Assembly: GCF_000004195.4 (NCBI RefSeq)
Contig: NC_030677.2
Coordinates: 97,740,829-97,804,828, forward strand
Length of the DNA stretch: 64,000 nucleotides
Direction: 5' to 3'
Source: Xenopus tropicalis
Lineage: Eukaryota > Chordata > Amphibia > Anura > Pipidae
In this document: positions 1-8,898 of the stretch, one piece after another
Layout of the letters: each line of letters starts with the position of its first letter
Position numbering within the stretch: the stretch's first letter is position 1
Notes under the pieces: generated by a model
Told to the model about the DNA's origin: nothing
What the model saw: only the letters and a program-made list of their open reading frames with translations
Databases searched by the model: none
Program-made: the position numbers and the translations under genes

Positions 1-1010
1 ATTTTGCTGCCGAGTTACATTCTGCATGGCACTTATAGTTTTGCACAATTTAGTATTGTCAGCAAAAATAGAAACAGTACTCTCTATGCCCCCCTCTAAG
101 TCATTAATACAAGTTAAAAGCAAAGGACCAAGGACAGACCCCTGCGGTACTCAACTAACAACACTGGCCCAATTAGAAAATTTTCCCTTTACCACCACTC
201 TTTGTAATCTATCCTTCAGCCAGTTCTCTATCCAAGTACAAATGTTATGTTCCAGGCCAATATTCCTCCTTTCTGTGAGGTACCATATCAAATGCTTTAG
301 CAAAGTCCAAGTAGATGACTTCCACTGCCATTCCAGGGTTGAGGTTTCTGGTCACCTCCTCATAAAAGGCAATTTAATTAGTCTGGCAAGATCTGTTACG
401 CATAAAACCATGCTGGCACAAATTCATAGTATTGTGATTTGCAATCCCTTATAACATCTTCCAAAGCCTTTCCTACCACTGATGCCAGACTAACAGGTCT
501 ATAATTTTCAGGCTGAGAACAGGATACCTTTTTGAATAACGAAACCACATTAGCAGTTCTCCAGGCCCTTGGCACTATTCCAGACTTCAATGAATCCTAA
601 AAAAATTAAGTGAAGAGGTTTAGCAATTGCAGAGCTAAGCTCGTAATACCCTGGGATGAAAACCATCAGTTCCTGGACCTTTCTTACCTACTCAGAAGTT
701 CACAATTTCTGCTTTTTCCATGTTCTCATCAACCAACTTACCCCCCGTGATAATAAGGGTCCCACCCCTTCTTGCTTCACTTTTTTACTATTTACATATT
801 TAAAAAATAATTTTGGATTCCTTTTACTCCTAGCTGCAATACCCATTTCCATCTCTATTTTAGCTTGCCTGATAGCTTTTATTGCATTATTTATTTGCCT
901 CCTTGTACCTGATGAAAGTTTATGCCGTCCCAGCTAACTTGAATGTGTTATAAGCACGTTTTGATTTTTTATACCAACCTCAATACTAACAGTGTGATAA
1001 ATGTAATGCA
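1..1010 (-). mobile_element. CR1-like LINE fragment, RT region
   Basis: Read on the minus strand, this gives the order expected of a CR1 non-LTR retrotransposon. First comes a linker with KRNPKLFFKYVNSKK and GPLL (about 900-760). Then come reverse-transcriptase blocks: WRTANVVSLFKK and NYRPVSLASVVGK (about 590-470), YLDFAKAF (about 320-290), VPQGSVLGPLL (about 160-120) and FADNTKLCK near 60-30. The frame is broken by stops and shifts, for example a stop just before VPQGSVLGP. The catalytic FADD-type box reads FADN, so a metal-binding Asp is lost. The element runs off the left edge of the window and its 5' limit near 1010 is approximate. CR1 assignment rests on motif recall, not on a search. 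Confidence 0.85.
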
Positions 1011-1869
1011 TAATGCCATAAATAAAAAAGCAGGGCAATGTGAAAAAATGGAGCAAATTTTTGTATGTTTTGGGATTTATTTTGTCTGTTTTTTACTTAA
1101 TATGGTCAAAAATATCTTCCATTACTATTGTCACTTTTTCAATGATTTCAATTGTATTCCTATTTAGTTCTTTTCTGTGTTCCACTGTTAGCATTCCCAC
1201 CACCACTCTGTATAAATTTTACATATAAAGAAAAATAGGAACTGAGGAACATTTCAAATGTGATTATATAAAGTATGTAGAGTATTTTCTGCTTGTTCAG
1301 AAGATGTTTTGCCTAATTGAGCAGCTTTAGCTGAATAATATTAAACTGTTGCTATTTAAAAATAAAACATTTTAAAATGTTGCTAAAAAAAACAATCTTT
1401 GCCTCGTTGCTATAAAAATAACTGAGATATTGAATTTGGGGTTTAACAGGTTTAATAACAAACCTCTGAATTCAGTTACATGAAAAAGAATGACAGCAAA
1501 TTAAATAAAGGGGAAAATGTTAACACATGTTGCAAGTTTAGCGTTGTACTCTTTTTTAGCATCTAACTATAACTTTCTGCCATGTGGTGCCAGGAGAATC
1601 TATTTTAGGACACTTTAAACATGGAACTGAGTTCTGATTGACTGATTCTGTAGAACAAACTGTTTCAGAGTTGCACCAAAGAGTTATGTAAAACAGCAGA
1701 TATAGAAAGTATGCTATTTCTATTTCTAGCTTCCTATGGAGTAGGACGTGGTTAGTTTTTGTATAAAAACTTCATTCATAAAAAAGAAATGTACCTACTA
1801 CTTAAAGGCATAGTATCTATGCCCAGAATGATATTATTTATATAATAATCATGGATATAATTCATATCT
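1011..1869. other. AT-rich non-coding stretch
   Basis: No gene or clear repeat structure seen. Short open frames here look like chance frames in AT-rich DNA. Confidence 0.5.
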
Positions 1870-2400
1870 GCAAGTGCAGAAAGCAAAGTGCAATTTTAAA
1901 TACAATCTCCTTGTTTTTTCCCATAATTCATTTTTTGCCAGGCATGGATTTGCAGCGAATTTCCGCATTTCGCCATTGGCGAATTGTGTCCTACAATTTC
2001 CTTGAAAATTCGGCACGGAAAAATTAGTTGCACTTCAAATTCGTTCATCACTATTCAGCAGCTTTCTGTAATTCCATCATTGTTTTGGTTGCAAGGGGGA
2101 ACTAATATTTTAAGTCCAACTGAGGTTATTTTTAGTGTTTGGCATGCAAATGAAGCATGCATCCTATTCTTTACATGCAAGTGCATTGCACCCATTGATG
2201 GAGGGTGCTAGAGGGTCCTCTAGGTACAACAGTGCTCGATATGGAATAGAAAGGCAACAGCTGCAAGCACAACTATACGATATTGCGAGTAGCACATTTT
2301 GCTGCAAGTACCATCAGTGAATGGGGTTTTATGTGCAATTGACTGCAGGGAAAATTGCGTGAATGTAACTGCACCTGCGGTCGTAAATAAGCCCTATCTT
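1870..2400. repeat. Dispersed repeat, first copy, interrupted by a MITE
   Basis: Phrases such as AAAGCAAAGTGCAATTTT, AATGGGGTTTTATGTGCAA and CAACTATACG recur in the same order at 13015-13330, so this is a family with two copies in the window. This copy is longer because another short element (about 1936-2058) sits in it. No coding potential was recognised. Confidence 0.55.
1936..2058. mobile_element. Partial MITE (TGATGAGTGAA-type terminus)
   Basis: The right end reads CGTTCATCACTATT. This matches, inverted, the terminal motif of the complete element at 19491-19684. The interior shares its 'gcgaatttccgcatttcgcc' style. Only one terminus is clear, so this is a truncated or degenerate copy. 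Confidence 0.5.
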
Positions 2401-2572
2401 TCTGGCGTGTGGTGCAGAGCACTGTGTTGGCTGCCACAGAGGAGCCCGGTCCATATATCATGTATATAATGTATTTTTAAAGTGCTGAATTACTAAGGTA
2501 ATAACAGGTGCAATGTATGCTACAGATCTAATAATGCAAAGCGACTAAACACCAGGTTGGACATACTGATCA

Positions 2573-2756
2573 GCATCCGGTCAGTTCAAATACGGCGATC
2601 CGGCGACCCAGAAGATGCAGAATCCACTATGCGACGATCGACATCTCGCCCTAGCCTTCCTTCTGTACAGGAAGGAGTCGGGCTAGGAGGAGATGTCGAT
2701 TGCCGCATAGTGGATTCAGCATCTTCTGGATCACCGTATTTGAAATGACCGGATGC
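2573..2756. mobile_element. 184-bp near-perfect palindromic element
   Basis: The left arm from GCATCCGGTCA at 2573 pairs with the right arm ending TGACCGGATGC at 2756. Complementarity runs almost continuously to the centre near 2664, where CTAGCCTTCCTTCTG faces the right arm. It has no coding capacity. The structure fits a foldback MITE. No convincing target-site duplication was seen, so the superfamily is left open. Confidence 0.75.
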
Positions 2757-3084
2757 AACGTTTTACAAGGTATTTTCTAATAAAGCATTTAAAATAATAA
2801 ACGCTGGGAAGGGTAGGGCAATTATTGGAGCAGGGTAGAATAGATTTTTTACTTAAAAAATGTTAGTGTTACTTTTCCTTTTATATGCCACAGGACATAT
2901 AATGTATGTTCTCTGGATGAATTGCCACATAAAATTATTGAAATTACAATTTTGACCACTGATCTCACTAGTTAAAAAATCTGTTGATTCTAGCGATTTT
3001 ATTGCTTTCTGCATTGTTCTCGACTGTCTTGTTTTTGAAAATGTTATGTTCAACATGTTTTGGTCTTACTCAAACTTTTTAATC
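2757..3084. other. AT-rich non-coding stretch
   Basis: Nothing recognised between the palindrome and the start of the interrupted TIR repeat. Confidence 0.5.
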
Positions 3085-3151
3085 AAACAATTTAAATTTT
3101 CAAAAATGAATTACATTTTCTCTGTAATAATAAAACAGCACCTTGTACTTG

Positions 3152-3781
3152 TGTCAGGATCAGCGGGATTCGAACACCACTTGGGGTGTTCCTGGCGGCA
3201 TGCATTTGCCTCTGTAGCCACTGGAGGCATTTGGGCTCTGTCTGTTTCTTCCCTTGTCTCCTACTTTCTGTCTGCTCTCTTTCCTCCGCCCACCTCATTA
3301 ACCTCATGTGTTTCCCATCTCCTAATCTTCACCCTTTATAAGCCTTTCCCTGACCATTGACCATTGCCCCTTGCTTGGTCATTAATTGTCTTTTGTGACC
3401 CTGCCGTCCTGTTCCTGTGTCTGTGTCCTTGTTCTCGCTGGTTCCAAGCTCCAGTTCCGTGTCCTGATCCTGCCTTGTTCCTGAGCCCTTCCTAGTTCTA
3501 CCTTGATTTCCCGGTTTTGACCTTGGCCTGTCCTTTACTTCGCTTGACTGCCGCTTGCCCTGACCTTTTGCCTGTTTTGGATTCTGCCTCTGCCTGCCGT
3601 TCTACATTCAGTTTGTATGTTCATTGTATGTTCGGTTACATCACTAGTTTATTAAAGTTCTTCACCTTCAACATGGCCTCTGGCACCAGTTCTGTGACTT
3701 ATGGTTACACTCCGGGTTACCCAATCTTCAGGCTCCCACCTTCCTGGTACTCCACAGCGTCTCCACAGGGAGACCGTGACA
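3152..3781 (+). repeat. 5' LTR (630 bp)
   Basis: It begins TGTCAGGATCAG and ends GACCGTGACA. It holds a TATAAG box (3337-3342), a predicted transcription start at 3373, and an ATTAAA polyadenylation-type hexamer near 3652. Compared with the 3' LTR I count one base substitution (G/A in TTCTC[G/A]CTGG) and five small length differences. Most of these look like gain or loss of a short tandem unit. Confidence 0.95.
3337..3383 (+). promoter_or_regulatory. LTR core promoter and start of R
   Basis: TATAAG lies at 3337-3342. GCTTGGTCATT at 3373-3383 is the exact reverse complement of the primer-binding site at 3783-3793, so the mRNA is predicted to begin at 3373. TATA-to-start spacing is 36 nt here, because GACCATT is duplicated, and 29 nt in the 3' LTR. 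The 3' LTR spacing is typical of a TATA-driven start. Confidence 0.65.
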
Positions 3782-3782
3782 G

Positions 3783-3793
3783 AATGACCAAGC
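3783..3793 (+). other. Primer-binding site, self-priming type
   Basis: AATGACCAAGC starts two bases after the LTR end. It is perfectly complementary over 11 nt to the predicted first 11 nt of the element's own transcript. Tf1 and the vertebrate sushi group are known to prime from a cleaved 5' mRNA fragment of about this length instead of a tRNA. The ATG at 3784 overlaps the site. Confidence 0.7.
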
Positions 3794-3801
3794 CATACAA
3801 A

Positions 3802-4137
3802 ATGGAGCCTGCCGGTAACTCCTCCATGTCCTGTGATGTTGAACTACAACTCTCTACCGCTCCTTGGCTCTCTACCCTCAAGAAATACAAAGGTGAGGAA
3901 GATTCTTTTTCTGCCTTTCTGCTATCATGTAAAGCCTTAAGTTCTGCTCCATTTTTTGTACAAGCCACTAATCCTTTAAGGAGTAGACTTATAGCTCATT
4001 ATCTCCTAGAGGGAGATGCTCGTGTATGGGCGGAATGGTGCATTGCTGAAAAGGCCAGTTTTTTTGGAGGATCCCTGTGCTTTTTTGTCCTATCTGAAAG
4101 CTACTTTTACTGGGGATTTATTCCCAGTTACCTCTGA
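3802..4137 (+). pseudogene. Gag-like N-terminal frame, shifted by a T run
   Basis: The frame opens at MEPAGN (an upstream in-frame ATG at 3784 overlaps the primer-binding site) and runs through a leucine/alanine-rich helical-looking stretch. It includes LRSRLIAHYLLEGDARVWAE, a pattern like retrotransposon Gag capsid N-termini. At the T7 run 4059-4065 the Gag-like sense passes to the frame used by the downstream long ORF. The frame read here ends at 4137 in unrelated residues. The simplest view is one extra T relative to an open parent, giving a broken gag. Translational frameshifting on the homopolymer is the alternative. No zinc knuckle is seen. Gag assignment is an inference from position and pattern. 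Confidence 0.6.
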
Positions 4138-6877
4138 CTCATTCTCTTCAAGTGCCACTGGGACTGCCGGTTCTGTAAAACCTTTCCCGTTTACCCCTTC
4201 AGTCCCAAGATATTCACAGCTTGTTGAGTTAAATATATTGAATATCCACCAGCCTACTGTTCCTTCCTATTATGATTTTTATGATGAGGAACCAGACTGT
4301 GAAGATGACTATACTGATTTTTCTGATTATGAAGATTGGGAAGATGTGGATACTGATGAGGATGAGATTCAAACTGCCATTAAACCCATGTCTGTTCATT
4401 TACCTTCAGTTCAGTCTGTAACTGCTCCTCTGTCAGCTTTGGCTGTTCCGCAGTCTGACATCAAACCTGTGACCATTTTCAAGTCTCTCAGACCTGAACC
4501 CCAGTTCGTGAGTCTGTCTATTAAAAACCAGTCTCTTGCTCAAGTTCCTGCAGCCAATCTTCCAGTGTCTGCTCCAGTGCCAGCTATCTCCCTGTCTGCT
4601 CCAGTGCCAGCTATCCCCCTGTCTGTTCCGGTGCCGGCTGCCCAGCTTCCAGTGTCTGCTCCAATGCTGGCTATCTCCATGCTACCTGCTCCAGGGCCGG
4701 CTGCCCAGCCTTCAGCACCTGCGTATTTGTCAATTTTTCTGGTACCTGCTCTCAGGCGGCTTGGTCCCTTGCCAGCTTTCCCACGGATTGGGTCCCTACC
4801 AGTCCTCGGGCAGTCCAGCTCTGAACATTCATCAGCTCCTGTGCCTGAACTGCAACCCTCGGCTTCTGTGCCTGAACTGCAACCCTCGGCTTCTGTGCCT
4901 GAACTGCAACCCTCGGCTTCTGTGCCTGAACTGCAACCCTCGGCTTCTGTGCCTGAACTGCAACCCTCGGCTCCTGTGCCGGCTCCCCGAAAGCTGTCTG
5001 CTCCTGTGCCGGCTCCCCGAAAGCTGACTGCTCCTGTGCCAGTCTCCGCTCCTGTGCCAGTCTCCGCTCCTGTGCCAGTCTCCGCTCCTGTGCCAGTCTC
5101 CGCTCCTGTGCCGGCTCCCCGAAAGCTGTCTGCTCCTGTGCCGGCTCCCCGAAAGCTGTCTGCTCCTGTGCCGGCTCCCCGAAAGCTGTCTGCTCCTGTG
5201 CCGGCTCCCCGAAAGCTGTCTGCTCCTGTGCCGGCTCCCCGAAAGCTGCTGCTGTCTGCTCTAGCACCTGCTGTTAACCTGCCGGTTCCTGCATCCGCAG
5301 TCCAGTCTCCGGTTCCTGCATCCGCAGTCCAGTCTCCGGTTCCTGCATCCGCAGTCCAGTCTCCGGTTCCTGCATCCGCAGTCCAGTCTCCGTTTCCTGC
5401 ATCCGCAGTCCAGTCTCCGTTTCCTGCATCCGCAATCCAGTCTCCGGTGTCTGCCATCCAGCCAGTGCCCGCTCCGGTGTCTGCCATCCAGCCAGTGCCC
5501 GCTCCGGTGTCTGCCATCCAGCCAGTGCCCGCTCCGGTGTCTGCTACTCAGCCTGTGCCTGCACCCCGACGGCTGCCTGCTCCTGTGCCAGCAGTAAGGT
5601 CTGTACCAGCTCCAACCTCCGTGCCGGTTCTCCAGCCATCAGCTCCTGAGCCGGTTCTCCAGCCATCAGTTTCAGCTCCTGTGCCAGTGGTCCTGCCTGT
5701 GATAGCTCCTGTGCCAGTGGTCCTGCCAGCTCCCATGCCAGCAGTTGTGGCTGCTCCAGCCTCTGTGCCAGCGGTCGTGCCTGTTTTTGCTTCAGTGCCT
5801 ATGCTTCTGCCACCTGCCTCTGAGGACAAAATTGCTTCCGGGCCTACCTTCCCTGCTACTAGATCTGGTGGTTCTGTTGTCACAGACACTGCCAGTTCTG
5901 TTGCAGTGAGTGGTGGTCTTGTTGCTTCCCTGGGCATCTCTCTTCCACCTGTAGTGGGTGTGTATAATGGTGCTTCACCTGTAATGGGTGTCTATGATGG
6001 TCCTCCACCTGTAATGGGTGTGTTTGATGGTGCTTCACCTGTAATGGGTGTTTTGTGTGGCGTCTCATCCGCTGTGGCTCCTGACCCTGGCGTCTCATCC
6101 GCTGTGGCTCCTGACCCTGGCGTCTCATCCGCTGTGGCTCCTGACCCTGGCGTCTCATCCGCTGTGGCTCCTGACCCTGGCGTCTCATCCGCTGTGGCTC
6201 TCGATTCTGGCAACTTCTCTGTTCTAAATCCTGACCTTGGTGGCCTACCTTGTGTTAATGATCCTATGGCTTCGGCTCCTGACTCTGGCGACACTCCTGT
6301 TCTGGCTCCTGGCTTTGGCGACCCTCTGGCTTCGGCTTCTGTTCCTGACGACCCTCTGGCTTCGGCTTCTGTTCCTGACGACCCTCTGGCTTCGGCTTCT
6401 GTTCCTGGCGACCCTCTGGCTTCAGCTTCTGTTCCTGGCGACCCTTTGGCTTCGACTTCTGATGACCCTCTGATTCCGGCTTCTGTTCCTGACGACCCTC
6501 TGGCTTTGGCTTCTGATCCTGGTTATTTTCAATTTTTTGCAGTTCTTTTGTTTTTGGTCTCTCTGGACTTGAAACTTTTGGACATTTTTTGGACTGCAAG
6601 CCTTAAGGACATTTTTGGTAGGAAAATGTTTAAAATATGTCCACCCGATCCTGGGATCGCCCAGTGGTCGATCCTCAAGGGGGGGGTAATGTCAGGATCA
6701 GCGGGATTCGAACACCACTTGGGGTGTTCCTGGCGGCATGCATTTGCCTCTGTAGCCACTGGAGGCATTTGGGCTCTGTCTGTTTCTTCCCTTGTCTCCT
6801 ACTTTCTGTCTGCTCTTTCCTCCGCCCACCTCATTAACCTCATGTGTTTCCCATCTCCTAATCTTCACCCTTTATAA
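4016..6877 (+). CDS. Long Pro/Ala-rich repeat ORF of the LTR element
   Basis: This is a 953-residue open frame. Its first ATG is probably not a true start, because the sense of the frame begins after the T run at 4059-4065 as a continuation of Gag. The order is: a Gag-like remainder; an acidic Asp/Glu/Tyr-rich segment (about 4267-4375); a Pro/Ala/Val-rich region made of several tandem repeat blocks (4833-6470); a hydrophobic/aromatic tail; and read-through into the 3' LTR, where it stops. PSAP tetrapeptides occur several times (for example within LQPSAP), resembling late-domain motifs, but chance is likely in this composition. There are no catalytic motifs. Product and function are unknown; a structural Gag-linked protein is possible. 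Confidence 0.6.
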   Translation: MLVYGRNGALLKRPVFLEDPCAFLSYLKATFTGDLFPVTSDSFSSSATGTAGSVKPFPFTPSVPRYSQLVELNILNIHQPTVPSYYDFYDEEPDCEDDYTDFSDYEDWEDVDTDEDEIQTAIKPMSVHLPSVQSVTAPLSALAVPQSDIKPVTIFKSLRPEPQFVSLSIKNQSLAQVPAANLPVSAPVPAISLSAPVPAIPLSVPVPAAQLPVSAPMLAISMLPAPGPAAQPSAPAYLSIFLVPALRRLGPLPAFPRIGSLPVLGQSSSEHSSAPVPELQPSASVPELQPSASVPELQPSASVPELQPSASVPELQPSAPVPAPRKLSAPVPAPRKLTAPVPVSAPVPVSAPVPVSAPVPVSAPVPAPRKLSAPVPAPRKLSAPVPAPRKLSAPVPAPRKLSAPVPAPRKLLLSALAPAVNLPVPASAVQSPVPASAVQSPVPASAVQSPVPASAVQSPFPASAVQSPFPASAIQSPVSAIQPVPAPVSAIQPVPAPVSAIQPVPAPVSATQPVPAPRRLPAPVPAVRSVPAPTSVPVLQPSAPEPVLQPSVSAPVPVVLPVIAPVPVVLPAPMPAVVAAPASVPAVVPVFASVPMLLPPASEDKIASGPTFPATRSGGSVVTDTASSVAVSGGLVASLGISLPPVVGVYNGASPVMGVYDGPPPVMGVFDGASPVMGVLCGVSSAVAPDPGVSSAVAPDPGVSSAVAPDPGVSSAVAPDPGVSSAVALDSGNFSVLNPDLGGLPCVNDPMASAPDSGDTPVLAPGFGDPLASASVPDDPLASASVPDDPLASASVPGDPLASASVPGDPLASTSDDPLIPASVPDDPLALASDPGYFQFFAVLLFLVSLDLKLLDIFWTASLKDIFGRKMFKICPPDPGIAQWSILKGGVMSGSAGFEHHLGCSWRHAFASVATGGIWALSVSSLVSYFLSALSSAHLINLMCFPSPNLHPL
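4833..6470 (+). repeat. In-frame coding minisatellites
   Basis: Successive blocks, all with periods divisible by 3: 27 bp VPELQPSAS x5 (about 4833-4970); 30 bp SAPVPAPRKL x2, then 18 bp SAPVPV x4, then SAPVPAPRKL x5 (4971-5247); 27 bp VPASAVQSP x6 (5284-5440); 30 bp VSAIQPVPAP x4 (5448-5560); 30 bp PVMGVYDGAS x4 (5948-6060); 30 bp VSSAVAPDPG x5 (6061-6200); 30 bp DPLASASVPD about x5 (6319-6470). Units within a block are nearly identical in DNA, indicating recent expansion. Confidence 0.9.
6677..6686 (+). other. Polypurine tract
   Basis: AAGGGGGGGG ends three bases (TAA) before the TGTCAG that opens the 3' LTR. This is the expected position of the plus-strand primer. Confidence 0.85.
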
Positions 6878-7312
6878 GCCTTTCCCTGACCATTGCCCCT
6901 TGCTTGGTCATTAATTGTCTTTTGTGACCCTGCCGTCCTGTTCCTGTTCCTGTGTCTGTGTCCTTGTTCTCACTGGTTCCAAGCTCCAGTTCCGTGTCCT
7001 GATCCTGCCTTCTGCCTTGTTCCTGAGCCCTTCCTAGTTCTACCTTGATTTCCCGGTTTTGACCTTGGCCTGTCCTTTACTTCGCTTGACTGCCGCTTGC
7101 CCTGACCTTTTGCCTGTTTTGGATTCTGCCTCTGCCTGCCGTTCTACATTCAGTTTGTATGTTCATTGTATGTTCGGTTACATCACTAGTTTATTAAAGT
7201 TCTTCACCTTCAACATGGCCTCTGGCACCAGTTCTGTGACTTATGGTTTACCCAATCTTCAGGCTCCCACCTTCCTGGTACTCCACAGCGTCTCCACAGG
7301 GAGACCGTGACA
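6690..7312 (+). repeat. 3' LTR (623 bp)
   Basis: Same termini and order as the 5' LTR. Differences: it lacks one GACCATT copy and one TC; it has an extra TTCCTG and an extra TTCTGCC; it lacks 11 bp near TTATGGTT. It is followed directly by the ACTTG target duplication. Confidence 0.95.
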
Positions 7313-7703
7313 ACTTGATACCAACTAAGATATAACTAATCTGACTGAGGGCAAAACAACCCTGTTGGGTTAAATGATGTTTCAGTAGACTTAAAGGAAC
7401 AGTAACACCAAAAAATGAAAGTGTATAAAAGTAACTAAAATATAATGTGCTGCTGCCCTGCACTGGTAAAAGCTGTGTGTTTACTTCATAAAGTCTACTA
7501 TAATTTATATAAATAAGCTGCTATGTAGCCATGGAGGCAGCCATTCAAAGGAGAAAAGGCACAGGCACATAGCAGATAACAGATAAAACACTATTGTATT
7601 CTACAGAGCTTATCTGTTATCTGCTATGTAACCTGTGCCTTTTCTCCTTTTTTCCAGCTTGAATGGCTGCCCCCGTGGCTACACAGCAGCTTATTATATA
7701 AAT

Positions 7704-8898
7704 CAGTGCTGTCCAACTGGCGGCCCGCGGGCCGCATGCGGCCCGCGACCCCCCTCTGTGTGGCCCCCCACCTGTCTGGCTGCTTTGATGGCTTACCTTT
7801 GTGTAAGCTTTAAATGGTATCAGTACTGAGATTAACTGCCCCCCCTGCATGGTTCTCACCTCAGATTCAGGCTGTAATCAGGCTGTATTGTTTAAATATG
7901 TAATCCCCTGTGTTGTTCACACCTTTTAATCTCTGCATTGTTCACCTCCTGCAGTGTTCACACCTCAGGCTCAGGCTGTAATCGCCCACATTGTTCCCCT
8001 GTTCACACCTCAGGAGCAGTAGAAACCCACAAATAATCCCTGCACACTACGAAAAGAACATATACTGAGGTGGTACTTCAATTAAAAAGTTTTTTAATAT
8101 ATAGTTATTGTGCAGACTGTAGGAGCAGTGCCAGCATTGTGTCACTGTAGGCTGCATGTGTGTGCCATACAGAGTACAGAGTATGGCACACACAGGCAGG
8201 GTAGGGAAGGCAGAGTATGGCACACACAGGCAGAGTATGGCACACACAGGCAGAGTATGGCACACACAGGCAGAGTATGGCACACACAGGCAGAGTATGG
8301 CACACACAGGCAGAGTATGGCACACACAGGCAGAGTATGGCACACACAGGCAGAGTATGGCACACACAGGCAGAGTATGGCACACGCAGGTAGGGTAGGG
8401 CAGGCAGAGTGTGGCACAAATCAGCCAAGAATGGCACACACAGTGAAAGTATGGCACGCAGGGTAGGGAAGGCAGAGTATGGCACACGCAGGCAGGGTAG
8501 GGCAGGCAGAGTGTGGCACAAATCAGCCAAGAATGGCACACACAGTGAAAGTATGGCACGCAGGGTAGGGAAGGCAGAGTATGGCACACGCAGGCAGGGT
8601 AGGGCAGGCAGAGTATGGCACACGCAGGCAGGGTAGGGCAGGCAGAGTATGGCACACGCAGGCAGGGTAGGGCAGGCAGAGTATGGCACACAGGCAGGGT
8701 AGGGCAGGCAGAGTATGGCAGGTTTTTGCTGTACTATAACCATTAATATGGGTATGGTCATGTGATAACATGGGTGTGGTTTCAAGTGGGTGCGGTTTCA
8801 AAAAGGGGAGTGGCCAAAACTGGCTTCCATTATCGGCCCTCCACCACGTAGGTCGGAAAAATTCCGGCCCTCGGTACAACAGAAGTTGGACAGCACTG
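7704..8898. mobile_element. Non-autonomous hAT element with 8-bp TSD
   Basis: CAGTGCTGTCCAACT at 7704 is the inverse of AGTTGGACAGCACTG ending at 8898. ATATAAAT flanks both sides (7696-7703 and 8899-8906). CA-starting inverted ends with an 8-bp duplication are diagnostic of hAT. There is a GC-rich 5' subterminal stretch (CGGCCCGCGGGCCGC). No transposase is present. Much of the interior is a minisatellite. Confidence 0.9.
8160..8720. repeat. Minisatellite inside the hAT element
   Basis: Eight nearly perfect 20-bp units (CACACACAGGCAGAGTATGG) span 8221-8380. They are followed by a 102-bp composite unit present twice (8401 and 8503 starts) and then about three 34-bp units of the CACACGCAGGCAGGGTAGGG type up to 8720. 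All units share the GCAGAGTATGGCACAC core. Open frames on both strands here are by-products of the repeat. Confidence 0.92.

Larger units (their letters stand above)
3152..7312 (+). mobile_element. Non-autonomous Ty3-like LTR retrotransposon
   Basis: Direct repeats at 3152-3781 and 6690-7312 both run TGTCA...TGACA. The element is flanked by ACTTG on both sides (3147-3151 and 7313-7317), a 5-bp target duplication. Inside are a primer-binding site abutting the left LTR, a Gag-like frame, a long Pro/Ala-rich frame and a G-rich polypurine tract before the right LTR. No protease, reverse transcriptase, RNase H or integrase motif is present, so movement would need enzymes supplied in trans. The LTRs are almost identical, which indicates recent insertion. 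Assignment to the Ty3/Metaviridae Tf1/sushi branch is inferred from the self-priming signature and the Gag-like start, not from polymerase sequence. Confidence 0.9.

Noticed and set aside
656..937. 93-codon plus-strand frame with hydrophobic segments
   Set aside because: It is antisense to the CR1 LINE linker region, which reads sensibly on the minus strand.
4540..5517. Open frame of 325 codons on the minus strand inside the LTR element
   Set aside because: It mirrors the Pro/Ala-rich sense repeats; the repeat composition keeps the antisense frame free of stops.
8160..8720. CRISPR-like array
   Set aside because: Units are contiguous without unique spacers and the host is a vertebrate; it is a minisatellite.
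8047..8785. Cys-rich open frames of more than 200 codons on the minus strand and shorter ones on the plus strand
   Set aside because: They are translations of the 20/34/102-bp minisatellite in several frames; the 20- and 34-bp unit lengths are not multiples of 3, so all frames stay open.
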